Part shown: positions 31,140-41,329 of the stretch, piece by piece
Position numbering within the stretch: the first letter of the stretch is position 1
How the letters are laid out: every line of letters begins with the position of its first letter
Assembly (NCBI GenBank): GCA_029448655.1
Contig: JACCLO010000017.1
Span: 186,001 to 250,000, forward strand
Direction of reading: 5' to 3'
DNA: 64,000 bases
Origin: Wolfiporia cocos
Lineage: Eukaryota > Basidiomycota > Agaricomycetes > Polyporales > Phaeolaceae
Position numbers and translations under genes: made by a program
Notes under the pieces: model-generated
What the model was told of the DNA's origin: nothing
Database searches by the model: none
The model's input: the letters and a program-made list of their open reading frames with translations, nothing else

Positions 31140-32177
31140 TGTCACACGCCAATTTCAAGCTTCTAAGCACAGTACCTTTTCCGATCATCGAGAGCACCCC
31201 CGAGGCTGGAAACCTGATGCCTCAGCTAGATCCCCACCCTACAGACGAACCACCACAGGCACTAGCTAACAGCATCACCAACCATGCCTAAGAACCCTAG
31301 TCCCCGACCACACGTCCAGTCCAGCATAAAGCCAATAGTAGTCACATGACCCCAACCAACTACGATGAGACCAGTAGCACCTAACCAGACCAACCCCTTG
31401 CTACCTGGACCACACCTCATCAGGTCATGACCATCTAGACTCACGGCTAGGACCACGTCCACCCGGCCAACCAAACCCAATGCCTCCTGTCTCCACAAGT
31501 CACAAGCCATTACCGGCTACACGGTCATTACCGACCATGGACTTACGCCATTACCGGCACGGACTGTGTACCATATGGACTAAGGCCCACGGAAGGCCTT
31601 AAACTCCACAGCGCCCTAGTCTATGAGGAACACAGACCACGGGCAGCCCTTGTACGACTGAGAACCCTAGCAGTCACAAGGTGCTATGCACCAATCACAG
31701 CCGATCACACTTGATCACCCAAGGCCATTACCGGCCAGTCCACGATCACTAGCTACGTCACCGATCACGGCCCGCTAACCCCACCATTAATGGCGATGGC
31801 CCCGATCTATGCTAGAACCCCGATCACGGACTTAGAACCCTGCCATTACCAGGCAAACCCCCGATTGATGAGAACCACAGATCGGGCCTAACCCGCTACA
31901 TTGCCATGGACATCCAGTGCTCCCTTAGCCGTACCAGCACTCACGCTCCGATGCCTTTACCGGCCACCACGTAGCACGTAGATTACCTCAGCACCGATGC
32001 CCTACGGGCCGTGCACCATAATATGTACAAACAGTGTATAGTCTATATAAACGCCAGACAGTCTTGAGTGAACCTCAGACTTGTCTTGGCCATTTCAGCC
32101 TTAGATGCCTGGACCAGGAAGGCACCTTTGAGCGAGCCCCCTTCCCCCGGTGTGTGTCTGAGGTTGTGTGTGTGTCA
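31140..32177 (+). repeat. Solo LTR, family E, in the transposase C-terminus
   Basis: It runs TGTCACACGCCAATTTC...GTGTGTGTCA (1038 bp), TSD tcacc (31135-31139 and 32178-32182). It is the uninterrupted relative of 5391-17396. Removing it rejoins the transposase as ...QEQHHQVSEQAMWAIE. A TATA-like CTATATAAACG is near 32043. Confidence 0.93.
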
Positions 32178-32438
32178 TCACCAGGTTTCTGAGCAGGCAA
32201 TGTGGGCTATAGAATTGAGTATGAAGTAGTCTACATATGTTTTGTCGTGAGCTATTGGGCACCTATAGGCATTTCGGGGCAAAACTTTGGTGGTGACCAA
32301 AAAGTCATGGGAAAAATATAGATGGGGCAGATTCGGATGTTTTGTGGCCTCTGGAGCTCAGATCCACACTCAGAATGTGGTAAAAACCACTCAGAAACTC
32401 TTTACAGAATTTGCGGTGTTTGCTTGTCCGGGACTGTA

Positions 32439-32619
32439 GGACATGTCCAGTAATCTCTTCACTGCCTTTAGCCTCTAGCATTGCCTGTAGTCACCGAGTA
32501 TGCTCCTGCCAGTGTGAACTGCCACCCAAGGAGTCCCCACAGTCGTCATCAATGTAGGCCGTTTCATCTTCACTAATGTCAGTTTCAGAGTCCAAGCTAC
32601 TATTGTAGTATCTATCCAT
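32439..32619 (-). pseudogene. N-terminal gene fragment with acidic Asp/Ser-rich region
   Basis: On the minus strand from ATG 32619 the frame reads through a Ser/Asp/Glu-rich stretch (SLDSETDISEDETAYIDDD) to a TGA and then continues (LQAMLEAKGSEEITGHV) up to the mariner-like element. The style resembles the acidic N-termini of fungal transposases. No domain is recognised. Confidence 0.3.
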
Positions 32620-32980
32620 AGCATATACAGAGCATACATAAAGCAGCAGTAAGTAATAATTCATGTCCATGCTAATTGCAGCACGTTAATCTCTAGACGC
32701 GTCGTGACGTGAGCATGACAATTCATGATCATGTGGGGAGATCATCTACACCTGCCTAAGTATACAAAATCTACCAGACATTATACACCGCGCAAGCCCT
32801 CAGATATTAAAACTCCGCCGGTGTTTACCGTCTGGTCACGAGACTAGATCCGGGCCTGGCTGGTCCAGCCAGGGCTTCGAGACTCTGGGGACCGGATCAG
32901 GCTCGTTGTCGTTAGGAAAAGCTTTTGCCTGTGACATGTCTCCTTGAGTATCACAGGTCCAGCTTCTTGGAGGAGAGCAT

Positions 32981-33235
32981 CATGGCGAGACAGCTTTTAT
33001 TCCACGCATCACACTGAATCCAACAACTAACAACGGCGAATTTTCATTCAAGCTGAGCCGACGTCAATTTCCTATTCGTCTTGCATTTGCAATGACAATC
33101 AACAAGGCACAAGGACAATCAGCCAGATATATTGGCCTTGATCTACGTATTCCAGTGTCGTGCTCTCGATCGTGAGCGCGCGCCACAGCGACCGTCAAAG
33201 TGGCGCCTGCGCCGGATTCGTCGCTTCGGGACTAG
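32981..33235 (+). pseudogene. Second Helitron helicase fragment (C-terminus)
   Basis: The frame encodes ITLNP, then RRQFPIRLAFAMTINKAQGQ, ARYIGLDLRIPV and, after a small deletion that removes [13 protein letters not shown] sequence, SRATATVKVAP before TAG. These are the final conserved motifs of Helitron PIF1-like helicases and are homologous to 26760-26935. No other part of the helicase is nearby. It is a non-functional fragment of a different, more GC-rich Helitron. Confidence 0.75.
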
Positions 33236-34080
33236 CCGAATACCGCGAGAAAGTAGCCGCGCTCTTCTCTAATCGACCGACCCAGTATATGCGAATCTCT
33301 TCGCTGTGCGTAGTGCGCGCACTCTCGCCTTCCGCGCGCTCGTAGCCCCGCGTGCGCGCGTCCTGCCCGCAGCGCGCTTACGCGACGTCTCGTGCGTGCC
33401 TCGCGCGACGGCGCTTGCATCGGGGGCGCGCGCGAACCTGCGCACGCACACCAAGGAGGATGCGCTTGCGTTTGCCAGATCCGAGGGCTGCGCGAGCTCG
33501 CGCGACTTCTGGTGTCACTCCGTTGCCGACAGGGAGAGCCTCTGGGGCCGCTTCCTCGACACGAAGGCCTGACGAGCTGGAAGTAAGGTCCGGCGAGGAC
33601 TGTGCACTCCGTCCGCACAGCACTGCCGCGTTCATCAAGCATCTTCTCAGGAGCGGCTGACAACTGATTATTGCAGAACATTCGTTGCTCCCCCTTCGAC
33701 GACTTCTCGCCTCTGCTCTCTGCCACTGACTTACGCCCCGGGCCGGGCAGTGTGGTAAATTGCACTGATCACTGCTGTATACGCCTGCGATCCCTTCTGG
33801 CTTGGTCTCGGATCGGGCGCGTTATGCCCAGCGCGCCCCAGTCCGGAAGGTAAGTCAGGTATTTGCCGCGTTCTGATGGTCTTTTGAGCGGCAGGACGGG
33901 ACACGCTGTCTTGGATACACGGTGGTCGGTGAATGACTCTCTGGAGGCGGCCACGGCCGCACTGCGCCCGTCAATATGTTCTCCTAGTCACACGCAGGAT
34001 GTGTGCTATCTGCTCCACATAACAGTACGCGGAGGTCGCGCCTATGGCTAATTGCACGCTGGTCACTGCCAAGTTGGCTC
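33236..34080. other. GC-rich block and unassigned sequence
   Basis: From about 33180 to 33650 the sequence is conspicuously GC- and CpG-rich (GCGCGCGCC, CGCGCG runs) compared with surrounding DNA, with long overlapping ORFs on both strands, as expected by chance in such composition. CpG retention contrasts with the C-to-T decay nearby. No gene is supportable. 33650-34080 shows nothing recognised. Confidence 0.4.
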
Positions 34081-35715
34081 GAGCAGAACGCGCCAAGGTC
34101 GTAGCGTCGTGTAGTGATGGCGTTCTGGGCTAGCCTTCTTTACAAGCTGCTGATGCTGGCGGACCAGACTATTCCCTCGCCCTCGCTGTACGAGTTTGGC
34201 ATGTTCTTCAGAGCCCTTTGCAGCTTGCATGTTGCAGAGGCGCTCTAAGCGCGAGCGGACATGTACACGACGCTGGTGCTGATCTAGGAGATGCTCGCAG
34301 TACCGTATCAGATGCGGATGACATGTAGTGCGACCCTGTGTAAGCCACTGAGATGATAGGTGAGTACGCAATGAAGGTCCGCTTTGCGCAGCCGAACACC
34401 CTCGTACTGAAAGAAACTTTTTGAGACATGTCTTCAATGTGTAATGATTACAAGAGGGGGCATGAATTCGGTTTATTGAGCCTGCTCGGAGGTAGTTGTG
34501 CCTGGTACACTGGATGTGCGTTATCAAGCGACATGCAGATCTGCAGGCGGCGGAGTCATATCGGCGGTCGTATCCGTCATCATCTTGAGTACACAATGCC
34601 CAAACGAATCTGAGTCTTTTCAATCGGGCGTTCTGGTCTGGGTGCGGCGCGTAGAGATGGCCGCCTCAGCGATCTTTCCCTTCACCTTGTCACATTGTCA
34701 TGTTCACGCGCAATGTACCCTCCCGGGATGCTTGACGCCTTTCAATGCGAGTGTGCTATTGCTTATGCTGCAGTTCATAGACTCCATCAAGAATATCACT
34801 TCTCGATTCCGTGCCTGCTCTTCCCGCATGTGCGTCCTATGCCATACTATGGCATAAATCCATACTTTGACCACGCATGGCTGCAACAGCTGTACCTCGA
34901 CCTGTCGTCGCCGCTGCTCCCTGCGCTGAGCTTCCCGCGTGTGCGGGTTCAGCATCGCACACTCCACTGGTGATCTTCCGTCGGGTGGACCCGTTTTTCG
35001 ATGACGAGGAGCTGTATGCGGAGCGGTACACGACAAGCAGAGCCGCGACGAACGTAAGCGGGGCTCCAGCGCGGGCGCCGATGAGCTGCGACCGCTATTC
35101 AGCGAGGAGATGTTCCAGCCGTTCTCACCATCGCTCTATGTGCGCGAGCTCCTACTCGTACCCGCGTCGTTGCGTTACGGGAAGCCGGTGGTGAGCACGG
35201 ACAGGCACTGTACGGCGACGCTGCTCTCTGGCCTGGCGGACGCTTCGCTGCCCGCGAACGGGGCCGAGAACGTAATCATGTTCTGTGGCTGTGGCACGTT
35301 GATGGGGATGAGGGCGGTGCAGGTGCAGAAATCGCTGGGTGGGCGCCGCGTAGACGGGTTACCGGTGGAACTGGTACAACTGGGCGAAGATTGGGGAGAT
35401 GAACCGGGTGTTCGAGGTGAGCGCTAGTTGGAGGTGGTTACCCGGGCGGTGTGTGCTGACGAGGACGGGCCGTGCAGAGCGTGCTCGCGTCGCTGCGGTT
35501 CCCGGATATCCACTTCCTCCCGATCGATCCGCCTGCGCTCCTCCGCCCGGATGCGATGCGTATATGATGTCTGCTTTGGTAGTCTAGGCTGTGCTGATAT
35601 GATCGAAGTTGCGAGCGACTGCCTGCATATCATAACCGGCGCGAGCGTGCTCGAGGGCTGGACGCACTATATCTGGCGGTTCGTCTCTCGCGAGCTCCCG
35701 GTGCGCATCCGATGA
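34080..35715 (+). pseudogene. Decayed multi-exon gene, possibly SGNH/PC-esterase-like (arm 1 copy)
   Basis: Coding-like segments: 34118-34330 (FWASLLYKLLMLADQ...PSLYEFGMFFRALC, with TAA and TAG in frame), 34970-35060 (IFRRVDPFFDDEELYAERY), 35080-35290 (LFSEEMFQPFSPSLYVRELL, then LADASLPANGAENV), 35350-35407 (WNWYNWAKIGEMNRVFE, then a GTGAGC donor), 35474-35560 (VLASLRFPDIHFLPIDPPAL) and 35615-35715 (DCLHIITGASVLEGWTHYIW, stop). The closing DxxH and the WNW/GEMN segment recall PC-esterase (TBL/Cas1-like) proteins, a weak assignment. Homologous pieces lie on the minus strand at 56644-57032 and 59244-59560. Stops and frame breaks indicate a pseudogene. Confidence 0.4.
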
Positions 35716-36229
35716 GGTCGCCCGCCGTCCTGACCGCCCATCTCAACATCTGCTGTGGATAACGGGTGGCTGTCGTAGGAGCGCCACTGCGCTCGGTGTA
35801 CTTATGTGTAGGACCTTCCTGTTCCGTTTACTCCGCCTTGACTCTACTCCTCATCCATTGCTGCATCTGCATCGCCGTCACCTCCCGCTAAATGCCCTGC
35901 CACATGTGCGCCAGGTCCCGGTCCTGGGATGGATGGACGCTGTACTTCCTCCACGCCCACTGCACATGATATAGCTGGCTGGCCACGCAGACTCGGTAGT
36001 CTGTAGTCGTTGTCGTGCCGCCCGGACTCGACTTCCAAGTTCGCGCTCTTGGTTATCGTCTAAGTTTCTCTGCAGGACGCGCGCATACGTAGATAATACT
36101 GCGCAATCTATATCCCGCATTGTATTGTAGATGTCGGAGGATAGGATGGCTTGCGAGTGGATGATAGCTTAAGTAGGGAGCATCTCGCACTGCAGGTATA
36201 GGACATGGCACCGCCGGCTATATAGCGAC

Positions 36230-37398
36230 TGCCCCCAGAGAGGCCCATTTCACTCTTAGTCATTAACTAGTAGGATCGAATAGCTATTGAACGTCTCCCA
36301 ACGAGAGTTGTCGCTGTCCTCGCACAAATGCATGTCTAGACGTCCTCAAGGCCTGACGAGCCTATCCCCTCCAGCAGAGGCCAGTCGGTTACTGCAGCCG
36401 CCCAGGTGGGAGACATGACACTGGCCAAAAGTGACAGGAGCGTATGTTGGCACTCAGCCATTCTAGTGTGATCGGATTGCACTTTTATCCGAGGGAATCG
36501 TGAATGGTGAGATCTACTACACTCGTACTCTCTCACGCACAATGGCATGGCTAGCCCTTATGCGTTCACATATCAGATGTGATGCAATGTAGCAAGAAGA
36601 ACGGCATCAATGTAGCCCGGTTTCTGGAAAATGACAGAAAGCCGAGTGGCGTACTTGGATCACGATAGATACCTCGACTATCGCATTCGGCAGACGATCG
36701 TTCTCTCCAACGTGCACGTTTCGTCATGAGAGCCATGGCCTTGGTCGCTCACATGTGCTTGCGATCATAGTTGGTATCACATCATCTAATCAGCAAGAGG
36801 CTTGTGCGTCTCGTATCGCTTGCCGATGCGATATCCAGGTGTAATCAGCGGACTACTATGTTTCTCGCGATTCTTCAGCAGGATCCGTGTATACTCCACA
36901 ATCTGGGATGTCCTCAAAGCCCACAAGTGTCCAGTGGGGACTCGACCCTGAAAGGCCATTTGCAGTGTCGCACTAACCGTCAGAAGAGATTCTGTTGATA
37001 CTGGCCTAGTCGAAAATCATTCGTGCTTTCAATTTCATTTCCGCTGCCTCTTTGTAACCACAAACCTGCATTTGTGGGCGGCCCGCTGGAACTGAGGGCC
37101 GTTTGCGGAGCTTTCCGCCTTACACGAGATGATCTCCAGCTTCGTAAATCATCATTGTCCTTACGAGAATGAATACAGCATAGCCGTCTCGGTTGTTGAA
37201 AACAGCATGTTCGGAGATAGAGATTTCAAGCGATGTTTGCAACGGGTTCTCGATACTCAGGGTAGCTTTCTAGCGAAGGCCGGTCTGTGCCTATCTTCCT
37301 CGGACATCTGGTCAAGTGCTGGCTGCCATCCCATAATCGCACAGTCGCGGGAAGGATGGCACGATGCGTGAATTGTGAATCGCACGAGGACGTGGAAC
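36230..37398 (+). pseudogene. Unrecognised gene region of arm 1
   Basis: It corresponds to the minus-strand region 46010-47110 of arm 2. The most coding-like part, 37129-37371, aligns with the C-terminal half of the 140-aa ORF at 46042-46464 (shared FGDR..K.CLQRVLDTQG, FLAKA.LCLSSS). Here the matching upstream exon (36830-36990) is degraded. No domain is recognised. The fold-back element inserted at its end. Confidence 0.35.
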
Positions 37399-37524
37399 GT
37401 AGAGTTTCAGTCAATTATCTTAATCTGCCAACTGCCCTTCGCTTAAGAAATCGCAGTTGCGAGCTAGGTTTGCACGCAGATTAATCTGCTAGCTGCGGCA
37501 GATTAATCTACTGTGACAATAAAA

Positions 37525-37613
37525 TGGTTCATCCCGGATTCGAACCAACGACCTTAGCACAGATGAGAATAATAGCATCACAGCATAATTAGCCCACTGA
37601 GCCATATTGGCAA
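37525..37613 (-). ncRNA. tRNA-like Pol III unit, left arm of element A
   Basis: Read on the minus strand: A-box-like TGGCTCAGTGGGCTAA, TTCTCATCT anticodon-like region, B-box GGTTCGAATCC (perfect consensus), ending CGGGATGAACCA. The acceptor stem does not pair and the anticodon loop is enlarged, so it is not a normal tRNA. It points outward through the arm tail. It was probably derived from a tRNA-Met(CAT)-like gene. Confidence 0.55.
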
Positions 37614-37900
37614 CAGTTGCCCTTGACCAATCAAAATATATATAACACAAATTTTACACACAATTTCCGCAAATCATCAAGGCAACTAACTGCTACAACA
37701 AGCATAAAGAAAACAATGATAGTGGTAGCTTGATTTACCATGCTTGACCTGGAGCAACTCACCATGAGAAAGCTGAGTACACTGGAATCACAGGTCTTTA
37801 GAGGCAGATTCATTTGTATTTGTGTTATGGAAGATGTTAAACTGCAAAAATGAAGTTTACAAAATACTCTATATATTGCTTAAAATGGGGCAGACACTAG

Positions 37901-37989
37901 TTGCACTGTAGCTCAGTTGGCTAACGTATGCTGCGATGCTGTTAGTCTCATCTGCGCTAAGGTCCTTGGTTCGACCCCGGGATGTACCA
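37901..37989 (+). ncRNA. tRNA-like Pol III unit, right arm of element A
   Basis: A-box TAGCTCAGTTGG (consensus TRGCNNAGYNGG-like), TTAGTCTCATCT with CAT in the anticodon position, B-box GGTTCGACCCC, 3' end GGGATGTACCA. The 5' acceptor sequence (TGCACTG) does not pair with ATGTACC. It is an inverted copy of the unit at 37525-37613, about 290 bp away, and faces outward. Confidence 0.55.
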
Positions 37990-38246
37990 TTTTATTGTCA
38001 CAGTAGATTAATCTGCCGCAGCTAGCAGATTAATCTGCGTGCAAACCTAGCTCGCAACTGCGATTTCTTAAGCGAAGGGCAGTTGGCAGATTAAGATAAT
38101 TGACTGAAGTCCCTCGTGGAACACTGGATGCCCGTACGAGGAGGCCGTTATACCTTGGTGATAGGGCACAGGACCACACGGGATATATGAGCTTCTGCCT
38201 GCATCACACATTTGGTCAATTCTCTGGCCGACACTGCATTGACGAG

Positions 38247-39927
38247 ATGTCCTCATCCACGAATTTCCTTGCCATAGAGGCAATTGAACTACTGAAGCAG
38301 ATGTAAGAATACACTCCATTTCCTGTACTGCTTATTTGTGACATCCTAGATGACATTCTGCGCGTCAGTTATACCGAAAACTACTGCTACATTGCTGCTG
38401 CCGGTAATTCAGAATCATGCATGTGTTTCGCTTCCTAACATAGATGGAAATAGTGTTAGTGTTCTACGAGCATATCGTCACATTCGACCACAAAATTCTC
38501 GCTATCTGGAGATATCATATGACAGGACCTACTATCCTACTTCTCTTGAATTGATATGTACTCTTACTATCCGCCATCTCCAATGTGCTTGTTACACTGA
38601 ATCGGACCTCCAATCAGGTGAGTCGTTTTATGCGGTGATCAATAGATACTAACTGTCTCTGTAGAGGTTGTGCGTCTCCCTACTCTTGCTGATATTATAC
38701 ACGATCTGACATGCGTGCTTGCTAGTTGCGACATATGAATAGGACTTGAAGAAATTTTGTTCATCTTGTCGGCAATGATCACAGCAGTTGTGTTCTGCAA
38801 TGTATACCAAGATGGCATTGTGTATTATATCCTACTCGCAGCGTTCTCGTCACTCCGTATCTATGCGATTACGGGACGAAATTGGTTTTGGGCATTGTTA
38901 GTCTTACTGACAGGCCTTGTGCCCACTGCAACCAATATTGTCCGTGCCTACATCTCCCGACCCCTGTCCCTGTACAGTGCCTAACTAATGCGTTCAACCA
39001 TCAGTATGTTGATGCCTCTGTAGATAATTCCTATGTGGTATTTTTTGCTGATCAACCACTTTGCTCTCAAACTAGCCCTCTCTCTACGGCTGTTTACAAC
39101 AGGTAAATAACAAGTTGGAGAAAAGGGAAGCTGATCTGATTATGATTTCAGAAGTAAGAGTTTTAAAGAACAGTCATAATAGACTAATGGTCCTCATGTT
39201 ATGCTCCACAGTGACCATCGCAGCGGTTACTTTCGCCATCGTCTCAGATCTGATTGTCATCGTTGTGACATGGTTATATGCATGCCCGTGGGCAAGGCGC
39301 ATCTCAGACACTCAAACAAAGCGACCCTTGATGCTTGTAATTGTCAGAGATGGTGAGATGATCGAGCACATATTATCGCATCTCTATCTACATGATTGTT
39401 ACAGGCACTGGGTATGTCTCTGTGCTCATTAATCAGTACTAAGAATTTATCATGGACCTATAGAGCCTTCGCACTATTGAATGCATCGCAAGCTGTGATG
39501 AAATGTATCCTTTATGGAGACGAAGATGTGATTTTCTTGCGTCTACATTGTGTTATACTTCAACTGACTGCTGTGCAGTTAGAGGCGGGCTATATCTCGC
39601 CATTCCTATCAGCGTGAGCATCTTAGCTGGCTGAGCAACTTTCTCATGGTTGAATATCAACAGAATCTCACCAATTCTAATCTCGAGGTCCATGTTCAAC
39701 TTAAGAGAACACACTGATGAAGGGCTTAGTGCTGGCTCTAATGTCCTGCAATTTGTGGATAGAAGCTCAAGATCTGGAGGGAGCATAGAATTTGCAAGCA
39801 TGTCATATATCATGCATGATGTGACTTCTTATAGGTGATTGAACAGATGCAGGATGATCAAGATCATCAGTGAGATGGAGATGCAAGATTAGACATTGAG
39901 AATGCAGGCACTGGCATGGCACCTTGA
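38247..39927 (+). pseudogene. DUF6533-type multi-pass membrane protein, degraded copy
   Basis: It is collinear with the minus-strand gene at 44085-45887, including intron positions. Recognisable pieces: YTENYCYIAAA-type exon (38370s), VLVFYEHIVTFDHKILAIW (38458-38560), AFSSLRIYAITGRNWFWALL (about 38847), VSDLIVIVVTWLYA (about 39241) and RISPILISRSMFNLREHTDEG (39660-39722). Defects: CGA-to-TGA in the NRY motif (AATTGATAT near 38551), a lost splice donor before the ITGRNW exon (TT instead of GT), and a premature TGA at 39871. The intact form would have seven predicted membrane helices. Confidence 0.8.
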
Positions 39928-40615
39928 ATTTGCAGGTACATGGGAAACCAAGTTTTGTATGTCTCACAGCCATTTCAAAGCCTCGTTGCTGGTCCTCGGA
40001 GGAAAGTCCTGATCTAGGATTGAGTATATAATTGGCATTGGTGTATATGCAAGCTCATGGAAGATAGCCGTTCATCTGCTTTGTATTGTTCTCATGGTTT
40101 GGCATATATAGATGGACAGGTTGGATTCGGTAATACCAAGAATTATTACAGTACAAGTAGAGGCATATCATAATATCACAGCACCTTACCTCTCTTCCTC
40201 TTCATCATCGTTCATGTCGCCCAATATCAGTGTTTGCCTATTTTCCCATCTGGACACATGAAGATCAAATAAATTAAGCTCTGCTGGTGGTCTGCTTAAA
40301 CTTGCTGTGGCAGATAGTATATAGTATGGACTGCAAGCAGAGTTTTGGGTGTGCATATTATAGTGCAGCCATATTCATTAAGTATCTGATTGATGATGCA
40401 CAAAAATCATTACGGGGTGTCCGTATTGAGGAAGCAATGTGTATTACCTGCAGCCACGTGGTGTGGCGGATCTGCAGCTTTACACATACCACAGCTGTGC
40501 TGGCCCAGTCATTTCATATGACTACATGTACTGAGTCCACATGACACAGTATGCTTACTGTGCAACCAGCATAGCCGGGAATCTCTAGAGACCGCCCTGC
40601 AGACTAGCAAGTGAC

Positions 40616-41329
40616 TGTTATGGGTTATATACCCATTTGTATATTCTATACACAAATATGAATCGTTCTTCTGCACATTATCCAGAGGACAAGTGCAAGG
40701 CGAATATATCTGTGATAAGCCTTCAGATCCTAAGTCGAAGACTTTAGAGATTGTTCCATATCCAATGCGTGTTAGAGGATATAATCTGTTCTGATGCAAG
40801 TCTTTGTAGAAGATAAGACTTGCCTAAGTCCGAGAAGTCAGTATGCACCTTGAGGACTTAGTCGGTTTGAGAGCTCGGTGAATATTGAGCATAGTTTCCT
40901 ACATTTGAGAATGAGTATAAGACTTCTTGTTTGTACAACAAGGTTGAGCTAAGGAGCCTTGACAGTAAGTACATTGGTTTATATACTACACTAGGTTTTA
41001 GGGGTCAAGTCCATCCCAGATGTCACCAATACTATCTATGCTATAGTACAAAACATTTGATAGGTATGTAGAGATACATCTGAAACGATAGATAGGAATG
41101 TTATGGCAGTTGAATGCCATCTGTCAATCATAGAATGATAAATATGAAACAAGGACAGAGTTGGATCTGTCAGAGTCAAAATGCACCCTATACACTTGTA
41201 CAACTGGGGTCAGGCCCAGTGTGATCACGAATAGCCAGGGGAGTTGGTTGTGCAACAAGTCCCTGTATCATATTCACCCAGTGGTGAGTTCCACCAGTAT
41301 GTCTTTAGAGAAATGAAATATCTGTAACA
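40616..41329 (-). repeat. Solo LTR of the Gypsy3 family
   Basis: TGTTATGGGTTATATACC...CTGTAACA, 714 bp, aligns over its full length with the Gypsy3 LTR at 60436-61145 (for example TCGTTCTTCTGCAC, GTCCGAGAAGTCAGT, CAAGTCC(A/G)TCCCAGATG). Many differences are C-to-T or G-to-A. No TSD was found (gtgac against catcc), so it is old or was rearranged. It lies in the spacer of the inverted duplication. Confidence 0.88.

Larger units (their letters stand above)
28290..32229 (+). pseudogene. DDE transposase (IS630/Tc1-mariner-like), nearly complete but inactivated
   Basis: Reconstructing around two LTR insertions and three ~43-52-nt introns gives one frame of about 780 codons. It starts at ATG 28290 with an acidic N-terminus, then ARPRTYVKGPDVMSKS (after an intron at about 28939-28981), a helix-rich region with LPLTRVTQFMILINFATL and IARQWHSG, then YWHDESIFHVND (first catalytic Asp), WIFDQSSNHAALPPDAL (second Asp) and FHCELNPIEM (Glu), followed by YWGWCKYHYKEISKPTF and TAG 32227. 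Stops at 29660 and 30152 (both TGA) sit where Arg is expected. Nearby Cys and Trp residues (FACHV, ALACHYQ, KKGWGW) also look like mutated Arg codons. The family is common in Agaricomycetes. It is inactive. Confidence 0.88.
27841..32436 (+). mobile_element. Tc1/mariner-like DNA transposon with intron-containing transposase
   Basis: Terminal inverted repeats of 29 bp, CAGTCC(T/C)GGACAAGCAAAC..., start at 27841 and end at 32436 with one mismatch, and are flanked by TA (27839-27840 and 32437-32438), the duplication made by Tc1/mariner elements. It was interrupted by two solo LTRs (28368-28764 and 31140-32177), and without them it is about 3.15 kb. It encodes one DDE transposase with two internal stops, so it is non-autonomous now. 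Confidence 0.92.
37399..38115. mobile_element. Fold-back element A with tRNA-like arms
   Basis: This 717-bp element has inverted arms of about 215 bp: left GTAGAGTTTCAGTCAATT..., right the reverse complement of GAGGGACTTCAGTCAATT.... It is flanked by the 7-bp duplication gtggaac (37392-37398 and 38116-38122). The unoccupied site is seen in arm 2 of the inverted duplication. Each arm has an outward-facing tRNA-like sequence at its inner end, then ACCATTTTATTGTCACAG and a conserved tail with repeated CAGATTAATCTGC motifs. The central ~290 bp is AT-rich with no ORF of substance. Copy B is at 47735-56643. Superfamily unknown. Confidence 0.88.
35080..40140 (+). repeat. Arm 1 of a large inverted gene-cluster duplication
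   Basis: The order esterase-like gene, unrecognised gene, DUF6533-type gene on the plus strand is mirrored on the minus strand at 59560-43870. Homology covers exons, introns and spacers. Examples: 35425-35600 against 56650-56800, 36230-36420 against 46940-47110, 37130-37390 against 46020-46310, 38120-39930 against 45990-44080, and 39930-40130 against 44075-43880. Arm 1 is interrupted only by the fold-back element at 37399-38115, whose empty site is intact in arm 2 near 46015. Confidence 0.75.

Noticed and set aside
33232..33765. 177-aa minus-strand ORF and several plus-strand ORFs in the GC-rich block
   Set aside because: Long ORFs overlap in several frames on both strands, which GC-rich DNA produces by chance. 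No motif is visible, and the strand is opposite to the helicase fragment.
34063..34623. 186-codon minus-strand ORF
   Set aside because: The plus strand in the same place reads as a decayed coding sequence (YKLLMLADQ, LYEFGMFFRALC) in line with the downstream exons, so the minus ORF is a shadow.
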